Positions 24,953 through 33,255 of a DNA stretch of 64,000 nucleotides are shown here, in pieces. Every line of letters starts with the position of its first letter. Within the stretch, counting starts at the first letter, position 1. The notes under the pieces are model-generated. The model did not search any database and was not told the DNA's origin. It worked only from the letters and a program-made list of their open reading frames with translations. The stretch covers positions 1 to 64,000 of the forward strand of contig NZ_KB907252.1 in assembly GCF_000381905.1 (NCBI RefSeq), written 5' to 3'. Source of the stretch: Paenibacillus fonticola DSM 21315. GTDB taxonomy: Bacteria; Bacillota; Bacilli; Paenibacillales; Paenibacillaceae. Both the position numbers and the translations under genes were made by a program.

Positions 24953-27232
24953 CTACTTTTTCGAGCTCTTTAATATAAATTCCAGTTCCTTCACGCTTAG
25001 CCGGGTAAACGCACCGTTGTCGGAACCTGCATATATTTCATCCCCCGTCATGTTCAGCAGGCCGTTTCTCGATATTTGCTCCCTTAATTCGGTGTATCCC
25101 ATCCGGATATTCTGTATGCGTCCTGCAATATGCCCATCCTTCTTGCCAAGTGCAAGCAGATCGTGGCCGTAGGCGATCAGGGCATAATCATCCAGCAGCA
25201 CATAGCTGCCCGGCGCCATGAAGGACAAGTCCTGACTGGCGGTGACAGGAAGCTTCCATACGATGCGCCCTGTCTGCAGCTCCATTTTTGCCGGAACGCC
25301 GTCCAGAACCAAATACATATGCTCCTCTTCGAGGATACCTTTCGATGCTTTCCCCGGTAAAGTCCAAAGCTCCTTGCCGGCAGCCACATCATATAATACC
25401 GATTCATAGCGCTCAGGGGAGGACTCTGCTGACTTGGACTTTGCCGGCAGCTCTCGCTGAACAAGAAGGTATCGCTCATTCAGCACCTCAAAGCGTTCTC
25501 CCGCCTTTGCCGGATACCGGGCAGCCTCGCTTCCCGTCTCCAGATCGACCAGCAGCCACTGATCGCCATGGAGAATCCATCTTCGTAAACTGTTGTCCGG
25601 TACAAAAGGGTCGATTCTCGGGCCGCCGGCATAATACGGATGCAAATGCGGGTCTGTACCTGTTACAGTATCCGCCTTCAGGGTCCAGGCTATTTTACCG
25701 GTATCCGTGTCCCTCGCTTGCAGCAGCTGTCCTGCCTGAATGAGTACATACGGGTCGTCCACACCGGTATTCAGCACCCGGTAATCCCCTTCGATGGCCA
25801 TTTCCCATTTCTGCTTCCCTGTCATCCTATCCAGCACGGCTAAATGGCCTATTTTCCAAAACCTGTCCGGCCGATCGTAAATAATAACGGAATCCTTTGC
25901 CCCGCCAATTTCTATAACTCTTCCTTCTTCACCGCCCTCCGGCCTCGCTTCCCACAGTACTTTCCCATCGGCAAGCCGAATGTGGCGCACCCTGTCCTCA
26001 TATGCTTTCTTCTCTGGGCTGAGCGAAGTATAGACGGTGACCGAATCATCCATATTCCCTATCATGGTCAGCAGACTGCCGTGTCCGGCATCAATTTGCC
26101 ATAGCTTCTCCCCCGTCAGCCGATGTACGCCGTATACGTTAGAATCGTCATGCATCCCGCTGATCCGCCCGTCGTCCCCCTGAACCACGAGGACATCACT
26201 GCTAGCCCCGGTTAAGTAGGCGAACTGTAAATCTCCCTGATTCCGCCATACAGAGGGCACTTCTAGTGTGGCTGGGAGCGGCACTGTCATGAAATCATGA
26301 GTGAAAAGGTAGTCAGCGCCGGTATACAGCCAAGTCCTCGGCTCATCGCCTGTCGGCCATATCCACTCGGCTGTCTCAAGTGTGCCCGCTGGGGAGAAGT
26401 AGACGATGAAGTGCCCCTCTGGACGTACAAATCTCCAGCTATCGCCTAGCAGGAACGTGCGCCCTTCGAGCCCAACATTTCCTGAATGCTCCCTTACGGC
26501 AGGCTGACCCAGGAGCCTTGTGACTTCCTCAGCTGAAACTCCCTTATGGAGAAGCAGATCGGCGATATCTCGAACCGCCGCAATGGGAACAGCCGAGCTT
26601 TGCTCCATTAAACCTGTGGAAATCTCCTCTTGCTCCACAACTTGGCTCTCATGGACCCACAGCAAGATAGGGCGATTCATAATAGAGTCTTCATGCCAAT
26701 GTGCCGGGCTTGCGATAATGCCGTACCAATCGTCCCACCTGGCAACCGATATCGGGCGTTCACCTCGATCCCCCAAAGCGCTGGCACTCCACTGAATCGA
26801 ACTGCCTGGAGTTAGCGCCAGTTTCGCTTTTGCGCTGAGGCTTGCATAGGTCGGTGCGGTATTCGCTATTCTGCTCGAAGCCTCCGTCGTATACCAAACC
26901 GGTACCCACAACTTCCCCCGAGACGAGTCCTGCAGCGAAACCATTTCGCCCGATACGGCTTGCACGGAGAACGACTCCCCTGGCTGCCCAATATAATTCA
27001 CCCTGAAGCTATCGATGGGTTCCTTTCCGGACAGCGGGTCGGCAAAATAGGGTGCTTCCTGCTTGAGCGCAAGCCGATCCCCCGCTCGGATAGGGGCATT
27101 CGCTTTCTGAGCATAGATTTGTTTCGTCGGAGAATTGCTGCTGCCTTTCACGTTCGCTGAAATTGGCGCGTCTGCCAAAAGCTGCATCAGTAGAATAGCC
27201 GAGCAAATGACCATGAAACCGCGAAGATTCAT
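24953..27232 (-). CDS. secreted PQQ-type beta-propeller protein
   Basis: About 759 residues. Start ATG 27232 has GGAGGA eight bases upstream, which is better than the in-frame TTG at 27256. A signal peptide (MNLRGFMVICSAILLMQLL, cleavage after ISA) is followed by a region about 30-330 of unknown fold. A PQQ-like propeller follows at about 350-740 with repeats such as 'GVHRLTGEKLWQIDAG', 'LDRMTGKQKWEMAIEG', 'ARDTDTGKIAWTLKAD' and 'LQTGRIVWKLPV'. It is probably exported to the wall space. The propeller resembles BamB-like and quinoprotein repeats, but no cofactor site was identified. Function unknown. Confidence 0.82.
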   Translation of the reverse strand: MNLRGFMVICSAILLMQLLADAPISANVKGSSNSPTKQIYAQKANAPIRAGDRLALKQEAPYFADPLSGKEPIDSFRVNYIGQPGESFSVQAVSGEMVSLQDSSRGKLWVPVWYTTEASSRIANTAPTYASLSAKAKLALTPGSSIQWSASALGDRGERPISVARWDDWYGIIASPAHWHEDSIMNRPILLWVHESQVVEQEEISTGLMEQSSAVPIAAVRDIADLLLHKGVSAEEVTRLLGQPAVREHSGNVGLEGRTFLLGDSWRFVRPEGHFIVYFSPAGTLETAEWIWPTGDEPRTWLYTGADYLFTHDFMTVPLPATLEVPSVWRNQGDLQFAYLTGASSDVLVVQGDDGRISGMHDDSNVYGVHRLTGEKLWQIDAGHGSLLTMIGNMDDSVTVYTSLSPEKKAYEDRVRHIRLADGKVLWEARPEGGEEGRVIEIGGAKDSVIIYDRPDRFWKIGHLAVLDRMTGKQKWEMAIEGDYRVLNTGVDDPYVLIQAGQLLQARDTDTGKIAWTLKADTVTGTDPHLHPYYAGGPRIDPFVPDNSLRRWILHGDQWLLVDLETGSEAARYPAKAGERFEVLNERYLLVQRELPAKSKSAESSPERYESVLYDVAAGKELWTLPGKASKGILEEEHMYLVLDGVPAKMELQTGRIVWKLPVTASQDLSFMAPGSYVLLDDYALIAYGHDLLALGKKDGHIAGRIQNIRMGYTELREQISRNGLLNMTGDEIYAGSDNGAFTRLSVKELEFILKSSKK

Positions 27233-27860
27233 AAGGACTCTTCCTCCTTTTTCCAACTACCTATTGATAGCTTAGACGCGTATAAAGTGATAAAGTTGCC
27301 ATATAGTGCTTAAAAGAGACCCTAGAAAAAACGCCTAGCGCCGTCCGAAAAGCGATGTGCTAACCCATACTTTGTGGAGCTTCACCCTAGATTTAGCTGG
27401 ATTTCATGTATCAACGTTTAATTCATTGAGGTGGTTTCGCGAAATAGCTGCTTTTTGTGTATCTAAAACATACCTTTTCACCTTACTAACCCTTATATTT
27501 CATTCTAATTACAAGAAATCCAGCTAATTGTACTTCCAGCGATAGACTGCATGATTTTTATACAACAAATACAGTTAGCATATGTATCCATCCGTATCCA
27601 GCAGGCAGTATTCATTCGATGTATAAGCTTACCTTTATTTGCTGTATACGTGCTGTGGATAAAACTTTATGACTCTAATAGATCAGAATTTTATCCTCTC
27701 CGATATAAAAAAACCTTGAAGTGCTCATGCCCACCAAGGTTCAGGTTAATTCGAGATCGACCACGGTCATGGTATGGCTGGCTATTACGCCATGTCGTAA
27801 TAAGCCACGCAATACCCTATAACACATTCCAGATATCCCAGCGCTCACAACCCAGCGAAA
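27233..27860. other. intergenic region with dispersed repeat copies
   Basis: It carries one direct copy (27394-27410, TAGCTGGATTTCATGTA) and one inverted partial copy (27515-27526) of a short repeat also found at 37.9 and 42.5 kb. It ends with the terminator of the thioredoxin-like gene. No gene was seen. Confidence 0.5.
27704..27740 (-). terminator. terminator of the thioredoxin-like gene
   Basis: On the minus strand AACCTTG pairs with CAAGGTT and runs into seven T residues. Confidence 0.75.
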
Positions 27861-28190
27861 TCACATCTCCTCTAAAGCCCCTTCATAGCTTTGCAGCACC
27901 TGCTCCAGCTCATCAAAGCGGACAAAGCGGGACTCCCGGTACACTTCCTTTCCTTGAAAAAAAAGCAGCAATGTCGGCGCGGACAATGCCAAGTACTCCG
28001 ATGCCGTGTCGGGGGCATCCTCCATGAACACGCAGCTTCCCTTTACCTTGGCATGGGATTCCAGTAAAACGGCCGCCTTCGCTTGAATCGAATCGCATAC
28101 ACCACATTGGCTCGTCTTGATTAGTAGCAGCACCAAAGAGTGCTCCTGAATCATCTGTTTAATTTCGCTTAGTTGATATAATCTCTGCAT
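27861..28190 (-). CDS. thioredoxin-like protein
   Basis: A 109-residue cytoplasmic protein. ATG 28190 has GGGAGG nine bases upstream, so the longer frame to 28235 is not needed. The redox centre is 'TSQCGVCDS' (CGVC, about residue 28), and 'ALSAPTLLLFFQGKEV' carries the cis-proline of the thioredoxin fold. It resembles the YbbN/YtpP-like small thioredoxins of Bacilli that act as thiol-disulfide reductases or detoxify bacillithiol adducts; the exact partner is unknown. Confidence 0.85.
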   Translation of the reverse strand: MQRLYQLSEIKQMIQEHSLVLLLIKTSQCGVCDSIQAKAAVLLESHAKVKGSCVFMEDAPDTASEYLALSAPTLLLFFQGKEVYRESRFVRFDELEQVLQSYEGALEEM

Positions 28191-28247
28191 GCGAACCCAC
28201 CTCCCTACAGTTAAATTGTGGTTGACCACCGTCATGTAACGCCGGCC

Positions 28248-28276
28248 ACCGCGCGCTGGGAGCTTCGCGCGGTGCG
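28248..28276. repeat. GC-rich hairpin downstream of the SDR gene
   Basis: CACCGCGCG and CGCGCGGTG form a nine-bp stem. There is no T-run, so it is a hairpin of uncertain role. Confidence 0.5.
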
Positions 28277-28324
28277 AAATGAATACCTCCTGGCAAACGT
28301 ATGAATTTCCTTCCAGCGCTCTGG

Positions 28325-29086
28325 TTAAATGGACGGCATCACGTTTCCGCCGCTGACCGGAATATACGCTCCCGTAATGAAGCCCGCCAAGTCCGAGGCC
28401 AGGAACGCTACCGCATTCGCAATATCCTGATCTTCCCCGCGGCGCTTCAAAGGGACCTGGGCCACATATGCCGCATCATGCAAATCGCCTGCGCTGCGAT
28501 CCTTCTCGCTGATCGTCCAGCCGGGAGCTACCTGATTGACGGTAATTTGATGCTCCCCGACCTCTTTAGCTAAGACGCGGTATACCCCGTCCATGCCTCT
28601 TTTCCCTGCAGTATAAGCGGATTGGCCGGGAAAGTTCTGCATCACGCACTCCGTATTGATCCCGATGAAGCGTCCCGCACGCTTGGCGGTCATGGCAGGA
28701 ATGAAGGCTTTGGCCAAAAATACACTCTGCATCACGCAAGACTCAAACTGACTGATATAATCCTCCGGCGGCTGCTCCAGGACGGATGTCCAGTTATACT
28801 GGATAACAGCGTTCGCAACGACGATATCCGGGGCACCCAGCTCCGCGCCAATCCGCTCCTTCATCTCCAATATGGAGGACTCCTTCGTGACATCTCCTTG
28901 TACGATAATAGCTGAACCGCCTGCGGAGTTGATTTCCTGCTGCAGCTCCTTCGCCTTTACTTCATTATTATTGTAGTGAATCGCAACTTTGGCTCCGCAA
29001 TCAGTAAGCGTTCGGGTCATCACTCTTCCAAGCTGCCCGGTTGCCCCCGTGATCAACGCTACCTTCCCTGTCAGATCGATTTGCAT
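28325..29086 (-). CDS. short-chain dehydrogenase/reductase
   Basis: A 253-residue Rossmann-fold oxidoreductase. The NAD(P) motif is 'TGATGQLG' (about residue 14), followed by 'GDVTKES' and 'VANAVI' (in place of the usual NNAG). The catalytic pair is 'YTAGK' (about 157). Thirteen residues before the tyrosine, where the catalytic serine normally stands, there is threonine ('INTECV'). The C-terminal 'ITGAYIPVSGGNVMPS' is typical. Substrate unknown. Start ATG 29086. Confidence 0.85.
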   Translation of the reverse strand: MQIDLTGKVALITGATGQLGRVMTRTLTDCGAKVAIHYNNNEVKAKELQQEINSAGGSAIIVQGDVTKESSILEMKERIGAELGAPDIVVANAVIQYNWTSVLEQPPEDYISQFESCVMQSVFLAKAFIPAMTAKRAGRFIGINTECVMQNFPGQSAYTAGKRGMDGVYRVLAKEVGEHQITVNQVAPGWTISEKDRSAGDLHDAAYVAQVPLKRRGEDQDIANAVAFLASDLAGFITGAYIPVSGGNVMPSI

Positions 29087-29190
29087 ACATTATCCGCCCT
29101 TTCCCTTACTTCTTCATAGTATCATCATAGCTTCATTTACTATTTTACGATAATTCTCTTATGATTTCTTTCGTATCAAATCCTCTTCAC

Positions 29191-29213
29191 ATGTATATCA
29201 TATGTATATACAT
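29191..29213. promoter_or_regulatory. palindrome upstream of mazE (candidate operator)
   Basis: ATGTATAT and ATATACAT are a perfect eight-bp inverted repeat separated by seven bases, 55 bp upstream of mazE. AbrB-fold antitoxins usually autoregulate through such palindromes. Confidence 0.45.
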
Positions 29214-29267
29214 TACTGAAAGGATGAGGTATGATTGAAACATCATGAAGGAAAGGGACGAATTCCG

Positions 29268-29537
29268 ATGACAACCGCGTCGCTTAGTAAATGGGGAAAT
29301 AGCCATGCTATACGTATTCCTAATCAACTTATTAAGCAGCTTAACCTCGAGGAAGGAGCTGAAATTCAGATCATGCTGACCGCAGACAATGATATTTTAC
29401 TCCGCCCTTTATCAAAACCCGAAGAGACAAACGAAGATTTACGTGCTCATTTACAAGCTCTTCTCTCCATGATTAAGCCTGAATCACCTCGCCATGAGGA
29501 AGTTGACCTTGGCACCGAAGGAGACGAGTTGATTTGA
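29268..29537 (+). CDS. mazE: MazE-type antitoxin (AbrB fold)
   Basis: An 89-residue protein. ATG 29268 has AAAGGGA nine bases upstream; the in-frame start at 29235 has none. The N-terminus 'SLSKWGNSHAIRIPNQLIKQLNL' is the swapped-hairpin DNA-binding AbrB/MazE domain. The acidic C-terminal tail would wrap around the toxin. It overlaps mazF by four bases (TTGA). It neutralises MazF and probably represses the operon. Confidence 0.9.
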   Translation: MTTASLSKWGNSHAIRIPNQLIKQLNLEEGAEIQIMLTADNDILLRPLSKPEETNEDLRAHLQALLSMIKPESPRHEEVDLGTEGDELI

Positions 29538-29869
29538 ATATAGTTCAACGTGGTGATCTCGTTTGGCTGGATTTCGATCCACAGGCGGGGAGAGAGCAGG
29601 CAGGACGGCGTCCTGCCATCGTATTATCTGAGGCAGAGTTTAATGAAATTACTGGTTTCGCGTTTCTTTGTCCCATTACAAGTCAAATTAAAAACTATGC
29701 ATTTGAAGTCCCGCTTCCAGAGGGATTGCAAATATCAGGTGTCGTGCTCACAGATCAATTAAAAAGTCTGGACGTGAATAAACGAAAATTCAAAGTGATA
29801 GATCATGTTCCCGCCGATTCCAGCTTTATGAGACAAGTTCTTCGCAATACCAGAGCTATATTGGCATAA
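29534..29869 (+). CDS. mazF: MazF-type mRNA interferase toxin
   Basis: A 111-residue ribonuclease toxin. The N-terminal 'GDLVWLDFDPQAGREQAGRRPAIVLS' block and the later 'VVLTDQLKSLD' are the catalytic/dimer motifs of MazF/PemK. The sequence is closer to E. coli MazF/ChpB than to the NdoA protein of Bacillus, which suggests acquisition separate from the core ndoAI locus. Start TTG 29534 is coupled to mazE. Confidence 0.92.
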   Translation: MNIVQRGDLVWLDFDPQAGREQAGRRPAIVLSEAEFNEITGFAFLCPITSQIKNYAFEVPLPEGLQISGVVLTDQLKSLDVNKRKFKVIDHVPADSSFMRQVLRNTRAILA

Positions 29870-29896
29870 AGATCTTCTTTCTATGGTTTACCTGAT

Positions 29897-30739
29897 TTAC
29901 CCTTTGATGGCGCCTTCGGCCATACCGGACATAATGCGTTTGCTAAAAATAGCACAGACCGTAATCGTCGGAATTGTCGCCATCAAAATAGCGGCAAACA
30001 TCGGAGCATAGTCCGTCGTGTATTGATCCTTGAAATTCGACAATCCCACCGGCAAAGTCATCTTCGATGGATCGGAAATAAATACGAGGGCAACGAGCAG
30101 CTCATTCCAGATGCTGACGAAGCTGAAAATTACGATGGTCATTAGCGCTGACTTGGCGACAGGGAGTATAATCCGCCAGAATACGCCATAAATAGAGCAT
30201 CCATCAATGACAGCCGCCTCCATGAGTTCATTCGGAATTGCCATGAGGAACCCGCATAAAATCAAAATCGCAGCAGGTAATGCAAAAGCGGCGTAAATCA
30301 AAATAAGTCCAATATGAGAATCTATTAAATCCATTTTGGAAAAATAAACGAACAGCGGGATAAGCGTCGCATGAATCGGTACCATCATTCCGATCAGAAA
30401 ATAGCCGAGCGTTATTTTGGAACCCTTCCATTTTAATTTCGCTAAAGCATAGGCTGCCATAGAACTGATCCCAACCACAATCAATAGCGTAATCGCTGTA
30501 ATGAGGATCGAGTTGAATAAAAATTCTCCGGTTCCTCCTGTCGTCCAGGCGTCTGAATAGTTGCTCCAGATAAACTCCTTCGGAAGCCCCCAAGGATTCT
30601 CATAAATTTGCGGCGTATGCTTTAAAGAGTTAAGAATTAGCCATAGCAAAGGATACAAATAAAATAAAGTCCCTATACCTAATATGACGTAAATCAGCAC
30701 CATTTTGAAAGGATGCCTGCCTACATCGCTTTGCGTCAT
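29897..30739 (-). CDS. CUT1 sugar ABC permease (MalG/LplC type)
   Basis: A 280-residue protein with six membrane helices. The EAA loop 'ELMEAAVIDGCSIYGVFWRIILP' is near residue 190, and the C-terminus 'SGMAEGAIKG' is usual for this family. It is the second permease of the importer whose binding protein is at 31769-33112. AAAGGGGGG precedes ATG 30739. Its substrate is probably an oligosaccharide released by xylan or arabinan breakdown, judged from the GH43 gene in the same block. Confidence 0.92.
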   Translation of the reverse strand: MTQSDVGRHPFKMVLIYVILGIGTLFYLYPLLWLILNSLKHTPQIYENPWGLPKEFIWSNYSDAWTTGGTGEFLFNSILITAITLLIVVGISSMAAYALAKLKWKGSKITLGYFLIGMMVPIHATLIPLFVYFSKMDLIDSHIGLILIYAAFALPAAILILCGFLMAIPNELMEAAVIDGCSIYGVFWRIILPVAKSALMTIVIFSFVSIWNELLVALVFISDPSKMTLPVGLSNFKDQYTTDYAPMFAAILMATIPTITVCAIFSKRIMSGMAEGAIKG

Positions 30740-30758
30740 TAGATCATCCCCCCTTTCC

Positions 30759-31643
30759 TCAGAAATCCCGATTCGTTATACTAAACAGCTTATTAATAAT
30801 TAAGGTGACAATTAAACACATCATAAGCAAAATAACGGCCATAGCATCACCGTATCCATACTCAAACGAATTGAAAGAGCGGTAATATAAATAGGAAGCA
30901 ATAACCTGTGTACGATTCGCCGGCCCACCGCCCGTCATGACGAAGATTAAGTCGAAGAACTTCAATGACCCGATAGATATCAGAATCGTATTGACCTGGG
31001 TAATCGGCTTGACCAGCGGAATTGTAATATGCTTAATAATTTTCCATCCGGTAGCTCCGTCAATCCTTGCTGCTTCAAAAATATCCGCAGAAATATTCTG
31101 GATTGCCGCAATAAATAAAATCATCGTGTATCCAACGAACTGCCAGGACGTCACAATAGAAATCGCCCACATCGCGGTCTTTGGATCCGAAAGCCACTGG
31201 CGTGTCCAGGATTCCAGGCCAACAGCTCTAAGAAGCTCATTGAGAATACCCATGGATGGATCATAAATGAACGTCCACATCATCCCTACCGCAACACTGG
31301 AAATAACAGCAGGCATGAAGAATACATTTTTAAACCATTCCTTCCCCCGCAGCCTGCCACTCAGCACAACAGCGAGTACAAATCCCATACCCAACTGCAG
31401 AACCAAGCTAACTGCGAGGAGCAGCAGCATATTACGCACACTGGTACCAAACACGCTGTCTTGCGTAAACATCCGTATATAGTTATCAATACCGATGAAC
31501 TTCATCGGGCTGACGACATCCCATTTAAAAAAGCTGAAATATATAGAGGACACAATCGGAATAAATACAATCGCCGTGTAAACGAGCAATGCAGGTAAAA
31601 TGAAGAACAAAATGGCTGTTCTGCTCCTGAGCACCTTTTCCAT
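30759..31643 (-). CDS. CUT1 sugar ABC permease (MalF/UgpA type)
   Basis: A 294-residue protein with six membrane helices. The EAA loop 'DIFEAARIDGATGWKIIKHITIP' is near residue 205, and 'MTGGGPANRTQVIASYLYYRSF' is typical of the MalF-type subunit. Start ATG 31643 is chosen because GGAG lies nine bases upstream; the frame extends to 31691. It forms the channel with the permease downstream (19-bp gap). Confidence 0.92.
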   Translation of the reverse strand: MEKVLRSRTAILFFILPALLVYTAIVFIPIVSSIYFSFFKWDVVSPMKFIGIDNYIRMFTQDSVFGTSVRNMLLLLAVSLVLQLGMGFVLAVVLSGRLRGKEWFKNVFFMPAVISSVAVGMMWTFIYDPSMGILNELLRAVGLESWTRQWLSDPKTAMWAISIVTSWQFVGYTMILFIAAIQNISADIFEAARIDGATGWKIIKHITIPLVKPITQVNTILISIGSLKFFDLIFVMTGGGPANRTQVIASYLYYRSFNSFEYGYGDAMAVILLMMCLIVTLIINKLFSITNRDF

Positions 31644-31732
31644 ATCCGACAACTCCATTCTGTCTTTGTATAGAAGCAAAAACGATCCCATCGTCCATTC
31701 CGAGCAATGAAATCGTTTCTAGTTCATCGATC

Positions 31733-31753
31733 GGGCAGCCTGAATGACTGCCC
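31733..31753. repeat. hairpin between binding-protein and permease genes
   Basis: GGGCAG/CTGCCC stem without T-run. Such hairpins often stabilise the binding-protein part of the transcript. Confidence 0.45.
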
Positions 31754-31768
31754 CTATCAATAGTAGAA

Positions 31769-33112
31769 TTAGTTCTCGGAGCGGAATCGTTCCGTATAAG
31801 TCTGTAGATCTTTGAAGGCATCCTCTGGAGATTTACCAGCCAAAATCGCTTGAATCGTGTTGTTATACTCATCACCGATTTGCGCGCCAAGGCCTACATC
31901 ATAAAAGATGAACATTCCCTTCATCGTCGACATCTGTTGATTCAATTCCTGAGATAAAGCTGGGACCTTGTTCGAATCAAGTTCAACCTGAGTTGCAGGG
32001 ATATCCCCCGCTTCTTCCGCAATCCGCTTTTGGTACTTGTCTTCAGACCAGGTTTTCAAAAACTTGATCGCGGCGTCCTTGTTAACCGTCTTTGCATTTA
32101 TAACAAGGTTAAAAGCCGGCTGTCCAAGCCAAGTATCCAGGTCGCCTTTGCCACCTTCAAAAGTCGGGAACTTAGCGATTCCAAGATCATCCTTCACTTT
32201 GGAGTCTTCGCCCGTAATTTGATTAATCGCCCAGCTTCCAGTGACCATCATCGCCGCTTCGCCGTTCTTGAACATATTCATCATGCCGGTATTATCAATA
32301 CCGAGGAAACCATCAGGGAAAGCTCCAAGCTGTTCCAGTTCCTGCATAATTCGCCCTGTTTCGATATACGAAGGATCAAGCCACGTTCCGCCGCCGTCCA
32401 TAATCGCATTGAACGGCTCATCTCCACCGATCCGATTCGCCACAATTTCACTGAATAGTGCACTCGTCCATGCCTCTTTGGCGCCAAATGCGAACGGGAT
32501 CACTTTATTGTCTGTCAAAACTTGAATTACTTGCTTCAGTTCCTCATAAGTCGTAGGCACCTCGAGATTGTATTGCTCAAAAGTATTTTTGTTATAGAAC
32601 ATTGCGACGGCTGAGAATGAAGTAGGGATACCATAAATCTTGCCGTCGAAGGTTAGTAAGTTAAATGCCCCTGAAGTAAATTTCTCTTTCCATTCCGGGT
32701 CCGCTGCAAGGGCGTCATCTAGCGGAAGCAGGCGGTCGGCATCGACATAAGTTTTCATTTTGCCAGCCGCATGAACAGAAAATACGTCCGGCCCCTTATT
32801 GGCCGCTAGTCCAGCATTCAATTTCGGATAATAAGGATCCCCCGGAATGTGCTGAATTTCCAGCGTTGCCCCGGAATCCGGCCGTTCACTAAAATCTTTA
32901 GCCAATTCATCCGCGAGGTTCGTAACAACATTGTCTTTTGTCTGCCAATCGTACATGACCATTTTCACTTTACTGCCACTGCCGTCAGCAGCAGTTTGAT
33001 TGCCAGCTGAGCCGTTTGAAGCCTTGCCATTCCCTCCGCCACAAGCGGACAACGCGACAGTCAGGATGAGCATGACCGCCAAACCGGCTGCTTTTAATTT
33101 TTTTCTATTCAT
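31769..33112 (-). CDS. CUT1 sugar-binding lipoprotein
   Basis: A 447-residue lipoprotein with lipobox 'ALSACGGG' (Cys about 24). The family-1 solute-binding features are 'YYPKLNAGLAANKGPDVFSVH', 'SFSAVAMFYNKNTFEQYN' and 'NGEAAMMVTGSWAINQI'. It delivers an oligosaccharide to the two permeases downstream. No dedicated ATPase is encoded here, so a shared MsmK-type ATPase elsewhere is likely. GGGAGGG precedes ATG 33112. Confidence 0.92.
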   Translation of the reverse strand: MNRKKLKAAGLAVMLILTVALSACGGGNGKASNGSAGNQTAADGSGSKVKMVMYDWQTKDNVVTNLADELAKDFSERPDSGATLEIQHIPGDPYYPKLNAGLAANKGPDVFSVHAAGKMKTYVDADRLLPLDDALAADPEWKEKFTSGAFNLLTFDGKIYGIPTSFSAVAMFYNKNTFEQYNLEVPTTYEELKQVIQVLTDNKVIPFAFGAKEAWTSALFSEIVANRIGGDEPFNAIMDGGGTWLDPSYIETGRIMQELEQLGAFPDGFLGIDNTGMMNMFKNGEAAMMVTGSWAINQITGEDSKVKDDLGIAKFPTFEGGKGDLDTWLGQPAFNLVINAKTVNKDAAIKFLKTWSEDKYQKRIAEEAGDIPATQVELDSNKVPALSQELNQQMSTMKGMFIFYDVGLGAQIGDEYNNTIQAILAGKSPEDAFKDLQTYTERFRSEN

Positions 33113-33171
33113 CAACCGAACCCTCCCTTTTTTCTGCTAACTGTTACTCTTTAATCATAAAGAGCAAGCAA

Positions 33172-33212
33172 AAATTCCACCACGCGGTGTTACCGACCTT
33201 ATGGTGGAATTT
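33172..33212 (-). terminator. terminator after the histidine kinase gene
   Basis: On the minus strand AAATTCCACCA and TGGTGGAATTT pair around a 19-base loop and end in TTTTTGC. Confidence 0.7.
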
Positions 33213-33255
33213 CCCGACCTGTTGCCGCCAGCTCCCCTTGAAATCTGGAGTAAAG

